Origin: Acidobacteriaceae bacterium
Lineage (GTDB): Bacteria > Acidobacteriota > Terriglobia > Terriglobales > Acidobacteriaceae
Reading direction: 5' to 3'
DNA: 64,000 nucleotides
Assembly (NCBI GenBank): GCA_025462885.1
Contig: JAOAPN010000008.1
Coordinates: 460,953-524,952, forward strand
Shown here piece by piece: positions 20,050 through 28,758 of this stretch. Both the position numbers and the translations under genes were made by a program. The notes beneath the pieces were generated by a model, which was given only the letters and a program-made list of their open reading frames with translations, was not told the DNA's origin and ran no database searches. The stretch's first letter is position 1. Each line of letters opens with the position of its first letter.

Positions 20050-21876
20050 CTACCGATAGCTGGCGGCTTGCATTTCGAACATCTGGGAGTACAAACCGCC
20101 CGTGTTCATTAAGGTTTGATGGTTGCCCTCTTCTACAAGTCTGCCTTGCGAAAGGACGACAATCCTGTCTGCCATTCGAACTGTGGAGAAGCGGTGCGAG
20201 ATCAGCAGCGCCATCTTCCCCATGGTAAGCTCCGCAAATCTTTCGAAGACCTCTAGCTCGCTTCGAGCGTCGAGTGCGGCCGTCGGTTCGTCAAGAATGA
20301 GAAGCTGTGCATCGCGGAGGTAGGCGCGCGCCAGGGCAATCTTCTGCCATTCGCCGCCGGACAATTCCACGCCGCCCTCGAAGCGACGGCCGAGAATCTG
20401 TTCGTAGCCATGTTCCAACTTACTCACTACAGTATCGGCCAGACTTTTATGCGCGGCCGACTCGATCTCAGTGCGTTGTTGTACTTTTTCAACGCTCCCT
20501 ACTGCAATATTATCGAGAGCGCTCATCTCATACCGCATGAAATCCTGAAAGATAACCCCGATCTCGCGATGCAGATCCTCGATCGAGTACTCGCGAAGGT
20601 CGATTCCATCCAGCAGAATCTGGCCTTCCGTCGGATCGTAAAGCCTGGTTATCAGCTTCACGATCGTCGTCTTGCCTTGTCCATTCTCACCAATCAGCGC
20701 TACGCGTTCACCAGGAGAGAGCGTAAAGGTAAAGTTCTTCAACACGGTGCGAGTAGTTCCCGGATAGGTGAACGATACATTCCGAAATTCGAACCCCTTG
20801 CGAATGGGACGCGGCGCTGGCGGTGCATTTGGCTTGGAGGTGACCGTCGGCTTCATCTCGAAGAAAGCCACCAGATCCGTCAGGAACAGTGCTTGATCCG
20901 CTATGCCGGACGCCGTCGAAAACACCTGCTGCAGGTTTGAACTGGCTTGTTGAATGGCGGTGGTGAGGAACGTAAACTCGCCAATGTTATATCCGCCCCG
21001 AATCGTCCGCCAAATAACGTAGATATAAGCGCCATAGTATCCGAGCGTCCCCAGAATCCCGAGCAGTCCACCCACGATCAGCTTCGACCGGGACAGTGCA
21101 ACATCTTCACGATAGATCTGGTGGGCCAGCACCTGGAAGCGCTCGCTGAAGAAACGGCTGAGCCCAAAAAGCTTGACTTCTTTTGCACCCTCCCGGCTCC
21201 CTGCAACCTGGCGGAGATAGTCCATCTGACGCTTGGCAGGAGTCTGGCGAAAGTTCTTCGCGTATCCGAGGAAGGCATAGTGCGTCTCGCCCAGAAACGA
21301 CGGCAGAACTCCGACAGCAAGCAGAAGAATCAGCCACGGAGACGCCCAGGCCAGGGCGGCAGAAAAGATGACAGTCGTAATAACTTGCTGGAGCAGCCGG
21401 CCCATCTGCTGGATCATCGCCAACCGGTCGGTAGCCTGAACGCGAGCCCGTTCGAGCCGATCATAGAAGACCGGATCCTCATACGTCGTCAAGTCGAGGG
21501 TGGCCGCCTGCTCCATCACTCGTACGCTGACGTATTGGGTATAGCTATTGGCCAGCAGCGAGTCGGTGTAATCGACCGCTCGAGTGATCAATCCCAGACT
21601 TACATTCAGCGCTACCTCAGTCGCGACCAGGTCCCAGAAGTGCGGTGGCAGGGCCTGCCCGCGAAGAACGTCAGCAATCCCATTGATAATTGAGGCCGCA
21701 ACCTTCGCAATCAGGAAGGGAAGAGAAGCGACGACGAGCCGTAGAGCTATACCCCAGGACACGGCCCCTTTGCTCGACTCCCAAAGGATGCGTAACACGG
21801 GAGGCATGTTGCGTAAGGCCCGCAAGCGGTCACGCCATGGACTTGTAGCGCGCGTGTTCTCAGTAACTTTATCCAT
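20050..21876 (-). CDS. ABC exporter (fused permease and ATPase)
   Basis: A 608-residue type I (MsbA/NdvA-like) half-transporter. Membrane spans fill about 40-340. The ATPase has Walker A GENGQGKTT (396-404), Q-loop VIFQDF, signature LSGGEWQ (about 505-511) and Walker B LLILDEPTAAL (about 525-535). It is the promoter-proximal gene of a two-gene operon with the GT84 protein. By analogy to the NdvA-NdvB pair, I infer that it exports the glucan made by its neighbour; a lipid or peptide exporter is the alternative. The start at 21876 has no obvious Shine-Dalgarno. Confidence 0.88.
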   Translation of the reverse strand: MDKVTENTRATSPWRDRLRALRNMPPVLRILWESSKGAVSWGIALRLVVASLPFLIAKVAASIINGIADVLRGQALPPHFWDLVATEVALNVSLGLITRAVDYTDSLLANSYTQYVSVRVMEQAATLDLTTYEDPVFYDRLERARVQATDRLAMIQQMGRLLQQVITTVIFSAALAWASPWLILLLAVGVLPSFLGETHYAFLGYAKNFRQTPAKRQMDYLRQVAGSREGAKEVKLFGLSRFFSERFQVLAHQIYREDVALSRSKLIVGGLLGILGTLGYYGAYIYVIWRTIRGGYNIGEFTFLTTAIQQASSNLQQVFSTASGIADQALFLTDLVAFFEMKPTVTSKPNAPPAPRPIRKGFEFRNVSFTYPGTTRTVLKNFTFTLSPGERVALIGENGQGKTTIVKLITRLYDPTEGQILLDGIDLREYSIEDLHREIGVIFQDFMRYEMSALDNIAVGSVEKVQQRTEIESAAHKSLADTVVSKLEHGYEQILGRRFEGGVELSGGEWQKIALARAYLRDAQLLILDEPTAALDARSELEVFERFAELTMGKMALLISHRFSTVRMADRIVVLSQGRLVEEGNHQTLMNTGGLYSQMFEMQAASYR

Positions 21877-22272
21877 AGTTTCGATGTCTGGGTCGCCCGC
21901 GTGGAAGTGGTAAAACGGTCTATCAGATAGAGGGATGCACCAAACGGGCTGAGAAGTTGGCTGCCGACTATGGGATGACCCCTAAACGCAATTTCCAACC
22001 CTCTTACAGAGGTCAAAAGTGCGTCCGCCCCTTGTCGGAAGCTAGACCACTTTCCAGGTTCTTAGCTTACCCCATTGACTCCCATCGAGAATGGCTAACG
22101 GACATGCGAGAGCAGGCTCTTCAGAAATTTGGTCAGATCAACTGCCGGGAAGGCATGTCGAATCTCCTAAAAATATAGAGGCCAGTTGGAAAAAAACGAC
22201 GAGATCGCAAACAATGTCCGCGCCTGCCGATCCGAACAATATTGGGATGTTGAATAGTTTAAAGGCTACTGG
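21877..22272. other. Intergenic stretch between the exporter and cheX
   Basis: 396 bp without a supportable gene. It must hold the promoter of the ABC/GT84 operon (reading left) and the 3' end of the chemotaxis operon. Only short unsupported frames are present, and I see no convincing terminator or promoter. Confidence 0.6.
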
Positions 22273-22860
22273 TTAAGACGCAATTCGATCCAGTTCTCCA
22301 GTACACGATGAAGGGGTAACGGACGGATCGCCCATCTCAGCCGACCGCTGCTCGTAGTCGAGGACCACTCGAAGGGTATGGACGTCGAACTTGTAGACTC
22401 GTTCAACCGTCACCGAAGGCTTAACCGTGTGGATTTTATAGTCGCGTCCCGAGATTACCGTAGGCGGCGACAGCGAGCATCTCGACGACAGTTCAGGAAT
22501 ACGATTCTTCCATCCGCCTGCAATCATGTTGCAGATCTCGCCGACGCCGTCATCAATGGAATCGTCATCCTCATCGATGTCCATGCCGCCTAACATGGCC
22601 GATGCGATCGCGCAGGCAGCCGGCGAACTGAGACGAACTCCGCAATATCCCCGCATCGCTCCGGAGAAACCAACAATCGCCGTCCGACCGTTCTGCTCCC
22701 CTGCCACGCCTTGTGCGTCCGATGCCGAAAGTGCCTCAGCCGTGAAGCCGAGCAGTGTTCGAAACACCTCAGAGACGGTCTCGTCGGCTAACTCCAGATT
22801 CTCGTTCGAGAGAAAGTGCTCCAGACTATACGGTCGTGCTTTTACCAAAAGTTCAGACAT
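22273..22860 (-). CDS. cheX: CheX-type chemotaxis phosphatase
   Basis: A 195-residue CheC/CheX/FliY-family protein, expected to dephosphorylate CheY-P. The core DDGVGEICNMIAGGWKNRI matches the conserved E-x-x-N catalytic helix of the family (Glu and Asn side chains), after the GFSGAMRGYCGVRLS strand region. The start at 22860 (MSELLVKA) is chosen because AAGGAG sits just upstream; a longer frame begins at 22911 without support. It is the last gene of the chemotaxis cluster, 81 bp after cheY. A run of acidic residues (DIDEDDDSIDD) precedes the catalytic helix. Confidence 0.85.
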   Translation of the reverse strand: MSELLVKARPYSLEHFLSNENLELADETVSEVFRTLLGFTAEALSASDAQGVAGEQNGRTAIVGFSGAMRGYCGVRLSSPAACAIASAMLGGMDIDEDDDSIDDGVGEICNMIAGGWKNRIPELSSRCSLSPPTVISGRDYKIHTVKPSVTVERVYKFDVHTLRVVLDYEQRSAEMGDPSVTPSSCTGELDRIAS

Positions 22861-22941
22861 AGAAGTCTCCTTTTCTATGAAAATCCTTCGTTCAAGAGTG
22901 TTCCAGAGCATTCGGGAACATGGGGTCGCGGATACGAAATC

Positions 22942-23319
22942 CTAAGGAGCAAGCAGTGGCGTCACACTGTTCTTGATGTGATCCGCGCTGAAGGGTTTTC
23001 GGATATACCCTTTTGCTCCAGCAAGGATCGCCTGTCGAACCTGGGGCTCGCTGCCTTCAGTGGTGACCATTACGATAGGCACTCCAACAGCAAGGTTCTC
23101 TTCTTTGATCCGCTGCAGTAGTTCCAGGCCGTTCATCACCGGCATATTGATATCGCACATGATCAACTCGACATTGTTATCCCGGAGACAAGTCAGTGCC
23201 TCGGCACCATCACCCGCCTCAAGAACTTGCTCGAACTCCAAGCCAGCCATCTTGAGAGTACGACTCACTACCTTCCTCATCATTGCCGAGTCATCCACTA
23301 AAAGAACTGCTTTTCGCAT
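22942..23319 (-). CDS. cheY: CheY-type single-domain response regulator
   Basis: A 125-residue receiver domain with no output domain. The acidic pair is Asp9-Asp10 (LLVDDSAMMR), the phospho-acceptor is Asp56 (MCDINMP), the switch Thr is in VTTEG (about 86) and the conserved Lys is Lys108 (RKPF). GGAGG lies about 9 nt before the start. It sits between cheB and cheX and is the likely CheA target whose phosphate CheX removes. No flagellar genes are in the window, so the output could be a motor or another pathway. Confidence 0.92.
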   Translation of the reverse strand: MRKAVLLVDDSAMMRKVVSRTLKMAGLEFEQVLEAGDGAEALTCLRDNNVELIMCDINMPVMNGLELLQRIKEENLAVGVPIVMVTTEGSEPQVRQAILAGAKGYIRKPFSADHIKNSVTPLLAP

Positions 23320-23357
23320 TATCTTGATCCTCCGTCGCTGCCTATCCTTGCGGATAT

Positions 23358-24461
23358 TTAGTGGTCCATCCGTGTCCGAGCGAAGCCTCGGTCAAATGGC
23401 CCTCGTTCCGAAATAACATCTAAAAGAATCTTGGGAATGTCAGCTAAAGAAGCCACGGTTCCGACCGCGCCAAGTAGTACCGCCTCTCGCGGCATACCGT
23501 ACACGACACAGCTTGCTTCATCCTGTGCCACAGTCTCGGCTCCGGCTCTCTTGAGTGCGAGGAGCCCCCTCGCTCCATCCGCACCCATCCCGGTGAGCAG
23601 CACGCCAACTCCCAGTGGCCCCGCAATCTGGGCGACCGATGCAAACATTACGTCCACCGAAGGTCTCTGATAGCAAACCCGCGGGCCCTGTTGCAGCTCA
23701 ACGGCATAGCCTGCGCCTGCACGGCGAAGGACCAGGTGTTGATCCCCCGGCGCAATCAGCACGCACCCGGGTCGCACGATATCGCCCGTCATCGCCTCTT
23801 TGACCGACAGGCCGCAGAGACTGTCGAGCCGCTTGGCAAACGCTGAAGAAAAAGCCGCCGGGATATGTTGCGTGATCACGATACCCGGTATATCGGCAGG
23901 AAGTTGCAAAAGAATCTCCTGAATCGCAACGGTTCCACCGGTAGATGCACCCATGGCGATTACAACTTCCGGATGTAGAGCCGAGGCTCTTGCATCGCGC
24001 AGTCTTTCTTGAGGTGCCGGCAAAGTTCGTCGATCATGAATCGCACGAGGCTTGGAGATAGCAGCAGAGCGAATCTTTGCCGCTAGATGCAGTCTCAGGT
24101 CGCCCACAGAGTAAGGTCCAGCCGGCTTCGCCATCACATCCACTGCACCACACCGCAGCGCCTCCAGGGCAGTAGCGCAAGAGGCCTGACCCTGCGAGCT
24201 GATAATGATGGTAGGCACAGGATAGTGGGCTATCAACTCCTTCAGAAAGGTGAGCCCGTCCATCCGTGGCATTTCGATATCGAGCGTAATAACATCCGGT
24301 CGAAGCGCCAGGATCTTCTCCCGAGCGACATAGGGATCGGGAGCGGTCCCAACCAGCTCCATATCCTCTTCGCCCGCGATAGCTTCGCTCAAAATCCTGC
24401 GAACCATCGCAGAGTCGTCCACAACCAATACCTTAATCTTTCGGGTCGAGACCACTCTCAT
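23358..24461 (-). CDS. cheB: CheB chemotaxis methylesterase/deamidase
   Basis: A 367-residue protein with an N-terminal receiver (Asp15, Asp16, phospho-acceptor Asp61 in TLDIEMPRMDG) and a C-terminal methylesterase. The catalytic triad fits Ser173 (GASTGGT), His199 (TQHIP) and Asp295 (GMGADGARG). It removes methyl groups from chemoreceptor glutamates after activation by CheA. It lies between cheD (53 bp upstream) and cheY (38 bp downstream). Length and all motifs are normal. Confidence 0.94.
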   Translation of the reverse strand: MRVVSTRKIKVLVVDDSAMVRRILSEAIAGEEDMELVGTAPDPYVAREKILALRPDVITLDIEMPRMDGLTFLKELIAHYPVPTIIISSQGQASCATALEALRCGAVDVMAKPAGPYSVGDLRLHLAAKIRSAAISKPRAIHDRRTLPAPQERLRDARASALHPEVVIAMGASTGGTVAIQEILLQLPADIPGIVITQHIPAAFSSAFAKRLDSLCGLSVKEAMTGDIVRPGCVLIAPGDQHLVLRRAGAGYAVELQQGPRVCYQRPSVDVMFASVAQIAGPLGVGVLLTGMGADGARGLLALKRAGAETVAQDEASCVVYGMPREAVLLGAVGTVASLADIPKILLDVISERGPFDRGFARTRMDH

Positions 24462-24514
24462 CGATAGCTCATTTCAACGTATCCATCGTTCGCCATGTCG
24501 CTCATAGTCCCCCA

Positions 24515-25009
24515 CTAAACGCCCTTTGCAGCATCTTCAGCCGAGCCGGCCGTTCGGATCCGGACTTTGCCATCCAGGACTCCGATTCGAACTGTTCTCG
24601 AATGTGTTCCACCCATCTCTTCACGATGAATCTTCAAGCCCGACTTGCGGAGGTTCTTGCGGGATGCCGATTGATTTCTCGTTCCAATGCTGAACGTGCC
24701 GTGCGGGTCAAGCATCTGAGCCCCTCCCACCACAGTCACGGTCATTCTGCTCTTCACTCCACCTGCCTCACTTGCCATCCGAAACAGCAAGGGAATACCT
24801 GTATCGGCAAAGAGAAAAGGGCGCTTCGCCGCCTTCTCTTCATCAAGGGCCGACTCGGGAAGAAAATAGTGCAGCAGCCCAGCGACCTTTGCGATCGGAT
24901 CGTGGATCACAACCGCAATGCACGAGCCCAAAGCGTGGGTGACCAGGACATCCGATGGATCGGAGCTGACCCTGCACTCTCCAATTCCGATCGTCAATAA
25001 CGCCATCAA
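24515..25009 (-). CDS. cheD: CheD chemoreceptor glutamine deamidase
   Basis: A 164-residue CheD. The catalytic set is Cys30 (HALGSC), His47 (GLLHYFLP) and Thr24, with the same spacing as known CheD enzymes. The family deamidates receptor Gln residues and can also be held by CheC-type phosphatases. The start overlaps the cheR stop by 4 bp, giving translational coupling. Presence of CheD implies that receptors exist elsewhere in the genome. Confidence 0.92.
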   Translation of the reverse strand: MMALLTIGIGECRVSSDPSDVLVTHALGSCIAVVIHDPIAKVAGLLHYFLPESALDEEKAAKRPFLFADTGIPLLFRMASEAGGVKSRMTVTVVGGAQMLDPHGTFSIGTRNQSASRKNLRKSGLKIHREEMGGTHSRTVRIGVLDGKVRIRTAGSAEDAAKGV

Positions 25010-25863
25010 AGTCGTCCGTTCTGACCTGAGTGCCGGGCCCCGGGTTTTTGATAAATAGCAGGCGATACGTAGCTAAGACCATGCTCAATTGAATTCAGAC
25101 TCTCTGCGTGCCCGATGAATAAGTAACCACCGTCTTCAAGATGTGCCGAGAGTCGTTGCACCAGATCCTGCTGGGTCCGCTTGTCGAAATAGATCATGAT
25201 GTTTCGGCAGAAGATGACCGAGCATCGATACCCTTCAGGCAGTCTTCCAATCAGATTCAGATACTGGAACTCAATCATGGTCCGGACAGCGTTCTTGAAA
25301 GCAAAGGTGTCGCCTGACGCATCCCTCACAAGATAGCGTTGCAATATCGGCAAAGGAATTTCCTTGATCCGGTCAGACGAATATTCGCCTCGTCTCGCCC
25401 GCTCAAGAACTTTGGTCGAGATGTCAGTCGCCTTTATCCTGAGTCTCGTCCCAAATTCGCCATGCGATTCTTCGAGCCATGACATCGCGATCGAGTAGGG
25501 TTCCTCTCCGCTCGAGCACGCGGCGCTCCAGATGTGAATCTGCGGGCGCGTCTTCAATGCAGGAAAGATAGTGTCACGCAAAAAATCGAAGTGTCGCGCC
25601 TCCCGAAAGAAGCTCGTGTGATTCGTCGTCAGGCAATCTACCATCGCCGTCATCGCGGCTCCCGTACTGTCAGAAACGACATGGTCGTAGTACTCGCGAT
25701 ATGAGCGAAGTCCAAGCTCGCGAAGTCTTCTGCCCAATCGCGCTGCTACAAGACCCTCCTTGCCCGACCGGAGGTCGAGACCAAAGTGCTCATAGGCAAG
25801 CAGACGGATCAACTCAAATTCATTTGCGCGCAACGTCGGCAGTGCTCCACCAATTGTTCCCAT
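25006..25863 (-). CDS. cheR: CheR chemoreceptor methyltransferase
   Basis: A 285-residue S-adenosylmethionine-dependent methyltransferase that methylates receptor glutamates. The N-terminal helical domain is followed by TTNHTSFFRE, the SAM-binding IWSAACSSGEEPYSIAM and the CheR signature VIFCRNIMIYFD. It overlaps cheA by one base upstream and cheD by 4 bp downstream. It is complete, with no extra TPR or C-terminal receptor-tether motif. Confidence 0.94.
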   Translation of the reverse strand: MGTIGGALPTLRANEFELIRLLAYEHFGLDLRSGKEGLVAARLGRRLRELGLRSYREYYDHVVSDSTGAAMTAMVDCLTTNHTSFFREARHFDFLRDTIFPALKTRPQIHIWSAACSSGEEPYSIAMSWLEESHGEFGTRLRIKATDISTKVLERARRGEYSSDRIKEIPLPILQRYLVRDASGDTFAFKNAVRTMIEFQYLNLIGRLPEGYRCSVIFCRNIMIYFDKRTQQDLVQRLSAHLEDGGYLFIGHAESLNSIEHGLSYVSPAIYQKPGARHSGQNGRL

Positions 25864-27914
25864 CAGGACCTCCCGTTGGAGATGCCATCCATGTCGAGAA
25901 TGAGCCCCACCCGTCCATCTCCCAGAATCGCGCAGCCCGCAATCCCGGGGATGTTTTTGAAGCTTTCTCCCAGGCTCTTGATCACGACCTCCTGCTTTCC
26001 CGTTACCTCATCGACGAACAGGCAGAACTGCCGCCCCTCGCTCTCCACGACGACCAGCATCCCATCCGCAAGCGAGGTCGTGCGCGGTTTCATCTCGAAG
26101 CGCCGATGCAGCCGGACAATCGGAAGGAGAGTGTCATGCACCATCGCCATTTCGCCTCGCCCCTGCACGGTAGAGAGCATCTCAGCCTTGGGACGAAGGA
26201 TCTCCTTGGTGGAATAGATCGGCACGATGTAACGTTGATCTCCCACCACAATCACCAGCCCTTCAATGATCGCCAGCGTAAGAGGAAGCTTGAGATAAAA
26301 AGTTGTGCCCTTTCCCTGCTCAGACTGAATGTCGATGCGCCCACGCAACTTCTGCACGTGCTTGCGGACCACATCCATCCCAACGCCGCGCCCCGAAATA
26401 TCAGTCACTTTATCTGCCGTAGAGAACCCAGCTTCAAAAATCAAAAGAAAAATTTCATTGTCGGTGAGCTGTGTCCCCGACTGCACCAGTCCATTCTGCT
26501 GAGCCTTCGCAAGAATCTTCTCGCGGTTCAGTCCGCGACCATCATCCGAGATCTCCACGACAATCTGACCCGACTGGTGATAAGCAGCAATCCGTATCCG
26601 GGCAGTAGGGTTCTTGCCCAATGCAATACGCTCTTCAGGAGGTTCAATGCCGTGGTCGATCGAGTTCCGCACCATGTGCAGCAGCGGATCGGCCAGCTCC
26701 TCCGCAATCGTCTTATCGAGCTCGGTGTCTTCTCCAAACGTCTCGAGCACGATCTCTTTCTTTGCCCTCCGTGAAAGGTCGCGAACCAGCCGTGCCGTCT
26801 TCTGCATCTGCGTGCCGATCGGCACCATGCGCATCCCCGTCGTGATCCGCTGTACATCACTCGTGATCCGCGCCAGATGCGTTAGATCCTTTAGGAAGCG
26901 GACATCCTGCACCATGCTGAGCGCCGGGCTGTGCTCAATCAAAGTCTGTGCAATCACCATCTCGCCGACCATGTCCATCAATTGATCGAGCTTTGCGGTA
27001 TCGATCCGGACCGAGGAGGAAGAATCACTCGATCGGCCTACTTCGATCCGACGTTCAGCCGGCGGTGCCGTAGCAATTTTGCCCGACCCTTCCGGTGAGA
27101 TGGACGAGGCGACAGGCGCACCAGCAGTATTGCCGCTCTGCTCCACCTCTCCTCGCGATACCTTCCGGATCTTCAACAAGAGAGACTCGTTGATGCGAGA
27201 GGGCGGCGGTATATTTCCCCCGAGCCTTATTTCGATACCATGGAGTTCCTGCCGCAGCACATCCGTGCTCTCCAGCACAACATCCACTACCTGCGACGTA
27301 ACCGTGAGTCGCGCTGTGCGGGCCAGGTCAAGCAGCGTCTCGACCTCATGGGCCAGGGCCTGGACGTCGGCAAACTCCAGAAACCCAGCCAGCCCCTTGA
27401 TCGTGTGAAACGCACGAAAAATGGAGTTTAAAGTTTCTGCTGCGGTGTTGTTTTTTTCGAGGATTAGAACCTGTCCCTCAATGGTCGAGAGATGTTCGAG
27501 CGACTCCGTAACGAATTCGCGGATTAGGTCCATATCAGCGGAGAGTGACTGGATCGCAGCATTTGCCTGAATCTGTGAGGCCGTTTTTTCAGAGGGTTCA
27601 ACAGAGATCGATTCCACGGTCGCAGCAACAGCCGGTTCTTTCAACAATGCCTGCATCCTCACCAGTCCTCCGCTGAGAATGCGCGTCAGATCAGTCTGGT
27701 CGCTGCTGGAGGCCTCTGCGATCTGTCGTGAAAGATCCCGCGCAATTGCCGCGACCAGGTCGTTTCCTTGTTCCTGTGCACTCTGGCCCAAGAGTTCAAA
27801 GTCAACCGAAGCAAGCCCAGTTGCGCCACGCAGGATCAATCGTGTTGATACCTCATCGATACGATCACGCAGACTGGCTGGCTGCGTAGGTACGATCGTC
27901 TCTGCTACCAGCAT
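25863..27914 (-). CDS. cheA: CheA chemotaxis histidine kinase
   Basis: A 683-residue kinase. After an unusual N-terminal extension of about 115 residues, the HPt (P1) domain carries the phospho-accepting His170 (FRAFHTIKG). A P3 dimerisation helix (LDQLMDMVGEMVIAQ), the HATPase domain (LVRNSIDHGIE, DDGRGLNREKI, GRGVGMDVV) and a C-terminal CheW-like P5 domain follow. A separate CheY-binding P2 domain is not obvious between P1 and P3. The start at 27914 is preferred because GAAGGGG lies 6 nt upstream; the frame is open to 27956 from a TTG. It lies 77 bp after cheW and overlaps cheR by one base. Confidence 0.93.
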   Translation of the reverse strand: MLVAETIVPTQPASLRDRIDEVSTRLILRGATGLASVDFELLGQSAQEQGNDLVAAIARDLSRQIAEASSSDQTDLTRILSGGLVRMQALLKEPAVAATVESISVEPSEKTASQIQANAAIQSLSADMDLIREFVTESLEHLSTIEGQVLILEKNNTAAETLNSIFRAFHTIKGLAGFLEFADVQALAHEVETLLDLARTARLTVTSQVVDVVLESTDVLRQELHGIEIRLGGNIPPPSRINESLLLKIRKVSRGEVEQSGNTAGAPVASSISPEGSGKIATAPPAERRIEVGRSSDSSSSVRIDTAKLDQLMDMVGEMVIAQTLIEHSPALSMVQDVRFLKDLTHLARITSDVQRITTGMRMVPIGTQMQKTARLVRDLSRRAKKEIVLETFGEDTELDKTIAEELADPLLHMVRNSIDHGIEPPEERIALGKNPTARIRIAAYHQSGQIVVEISDDGRGLNREKILAKAQQNGLVQSGTQLTDNEIFLLIFEAGFSTADKVTDISGRGVGMDVVRKHVQKLRGRIDIQSEQGKGTTFYLKLPLTLAIIEGLVIVVGDQRYIVPIYSTKEILRPKAEMLSTVQGRGEMAMVHDTLLPIVRLHRRFEMKPRTTSLADGMLVVVESEGRQFCLFVDEVTGKQEVVIKSLGESFKNIPGIAGCAILGDGRVGLILDMDGISNGRS

Positions 27915-27991
27915 AAGGACCCCTTCACAACAAATTGTTTCTTTCAGAGACCGCAACGGGTAAGCACAGCCGCTGCTATTGAAGGGCGGTT

Positions 27992-28516
27992 CTATTGCAG
28001 AAGGGCGCTGAGACCATTCATCTCCTTCGTACTCAGCACCTGGTCAATATCGAGCAGGATCTTCACCTTTCCCTTGATCTTTGCCATTCCATTGACGTAT
28101 GGCGTCTCAATACCCGGCCCAAAGTCTGGAGTATCTTCGATGTCTTCCTCACGCAGCGTCAGCACTTCGGCGACTCCGTCCACGATGATCCCGATCATCA
28201 TCTCGACTCCGGCCTGGCTGGTCCGCACCACGACGATGCAGGTACGTGCGGTGTACTCTTCGGGCGCAAGCTCGAACTTCAAGCGCAGGTCCACCACCGG
28301 AATCACCTTCCCGCGAAGATTGATAACGCCCTTCACGTAGTTCGGCGTCTGCGGCACGGTGGTGATATCCTGCAGGCCCATAATCTCGCGCACCTTCAGC
28401 ACTTCGGTTCCGAAATCTTCGGTTCCCAGGTGAAAGATCAGATATTTTCCAGCTCGATCCTTGGAGACCAGGAGTGGAAGATTTTTGCTGGTCTCTGAGA
28501 GGGATGCATCGTGCAT
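27992..28516 (-). CDS. cheW: CheW chemotaxis coupling protein
   Basis: A 174-residue SH3-like CheW domain protein that links receptors to CheA. Typical features are YLIFHLGTEDFGTEVLKVRE, the TPNYVKGVINLRGKVIPVVD core and KVKILLDIDQVL at the end. AAGGAGAAG precedes the start. It is the first gene of the - strand chemotaxis operon and lies back-to-back with the arabinofuranosidase gene across a 242-bp divergent promoter region. Confidence 0.93.
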   Translation of the reverse strand: MHDASLSETSKNLPLLVSKDRAGKYLIFHLGTEDFGTEVLKVREIMGLQDITTVPQTPNYVKGVINLRGKVIPVVDLRLKFELAPEEYTARTCIVVVRTSQAGVEMMIGIIVDGVAEVLTLREEDIEDTPDFGPGIETPYVNGMAKIKGKVKILLDIDQVLSTKEMNGLSALLQ

Positions 28517-28758
28517 AGGTTCTTCTCCTTCGGTCGGCCTGGCCAGTTCGGTCTCAGGCGGTTACAGCTTCTTTATCGGCGGTACCGCGAGATACATCAT
28601 GCACTTCCCCCAACCCCGTGAAGGTAGTGAATTCGTTTACACAGACTCCCCCAAAATAAGGACTGGCAGACAGTTTAAGAAAACGATTACAGTAGTCTGC
28701 GTGAAACAGAGCCACACGTGAGAGTCATCCCAACACGCTGGCCCTCGGAGAAGAAAGC

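Noticed and set aside
18752..20059. 435-codon + strand frame opposite the glucan synthase-like gene
   Set aside because: Shadow frame; the - strand gene has clear GT84 motifs.
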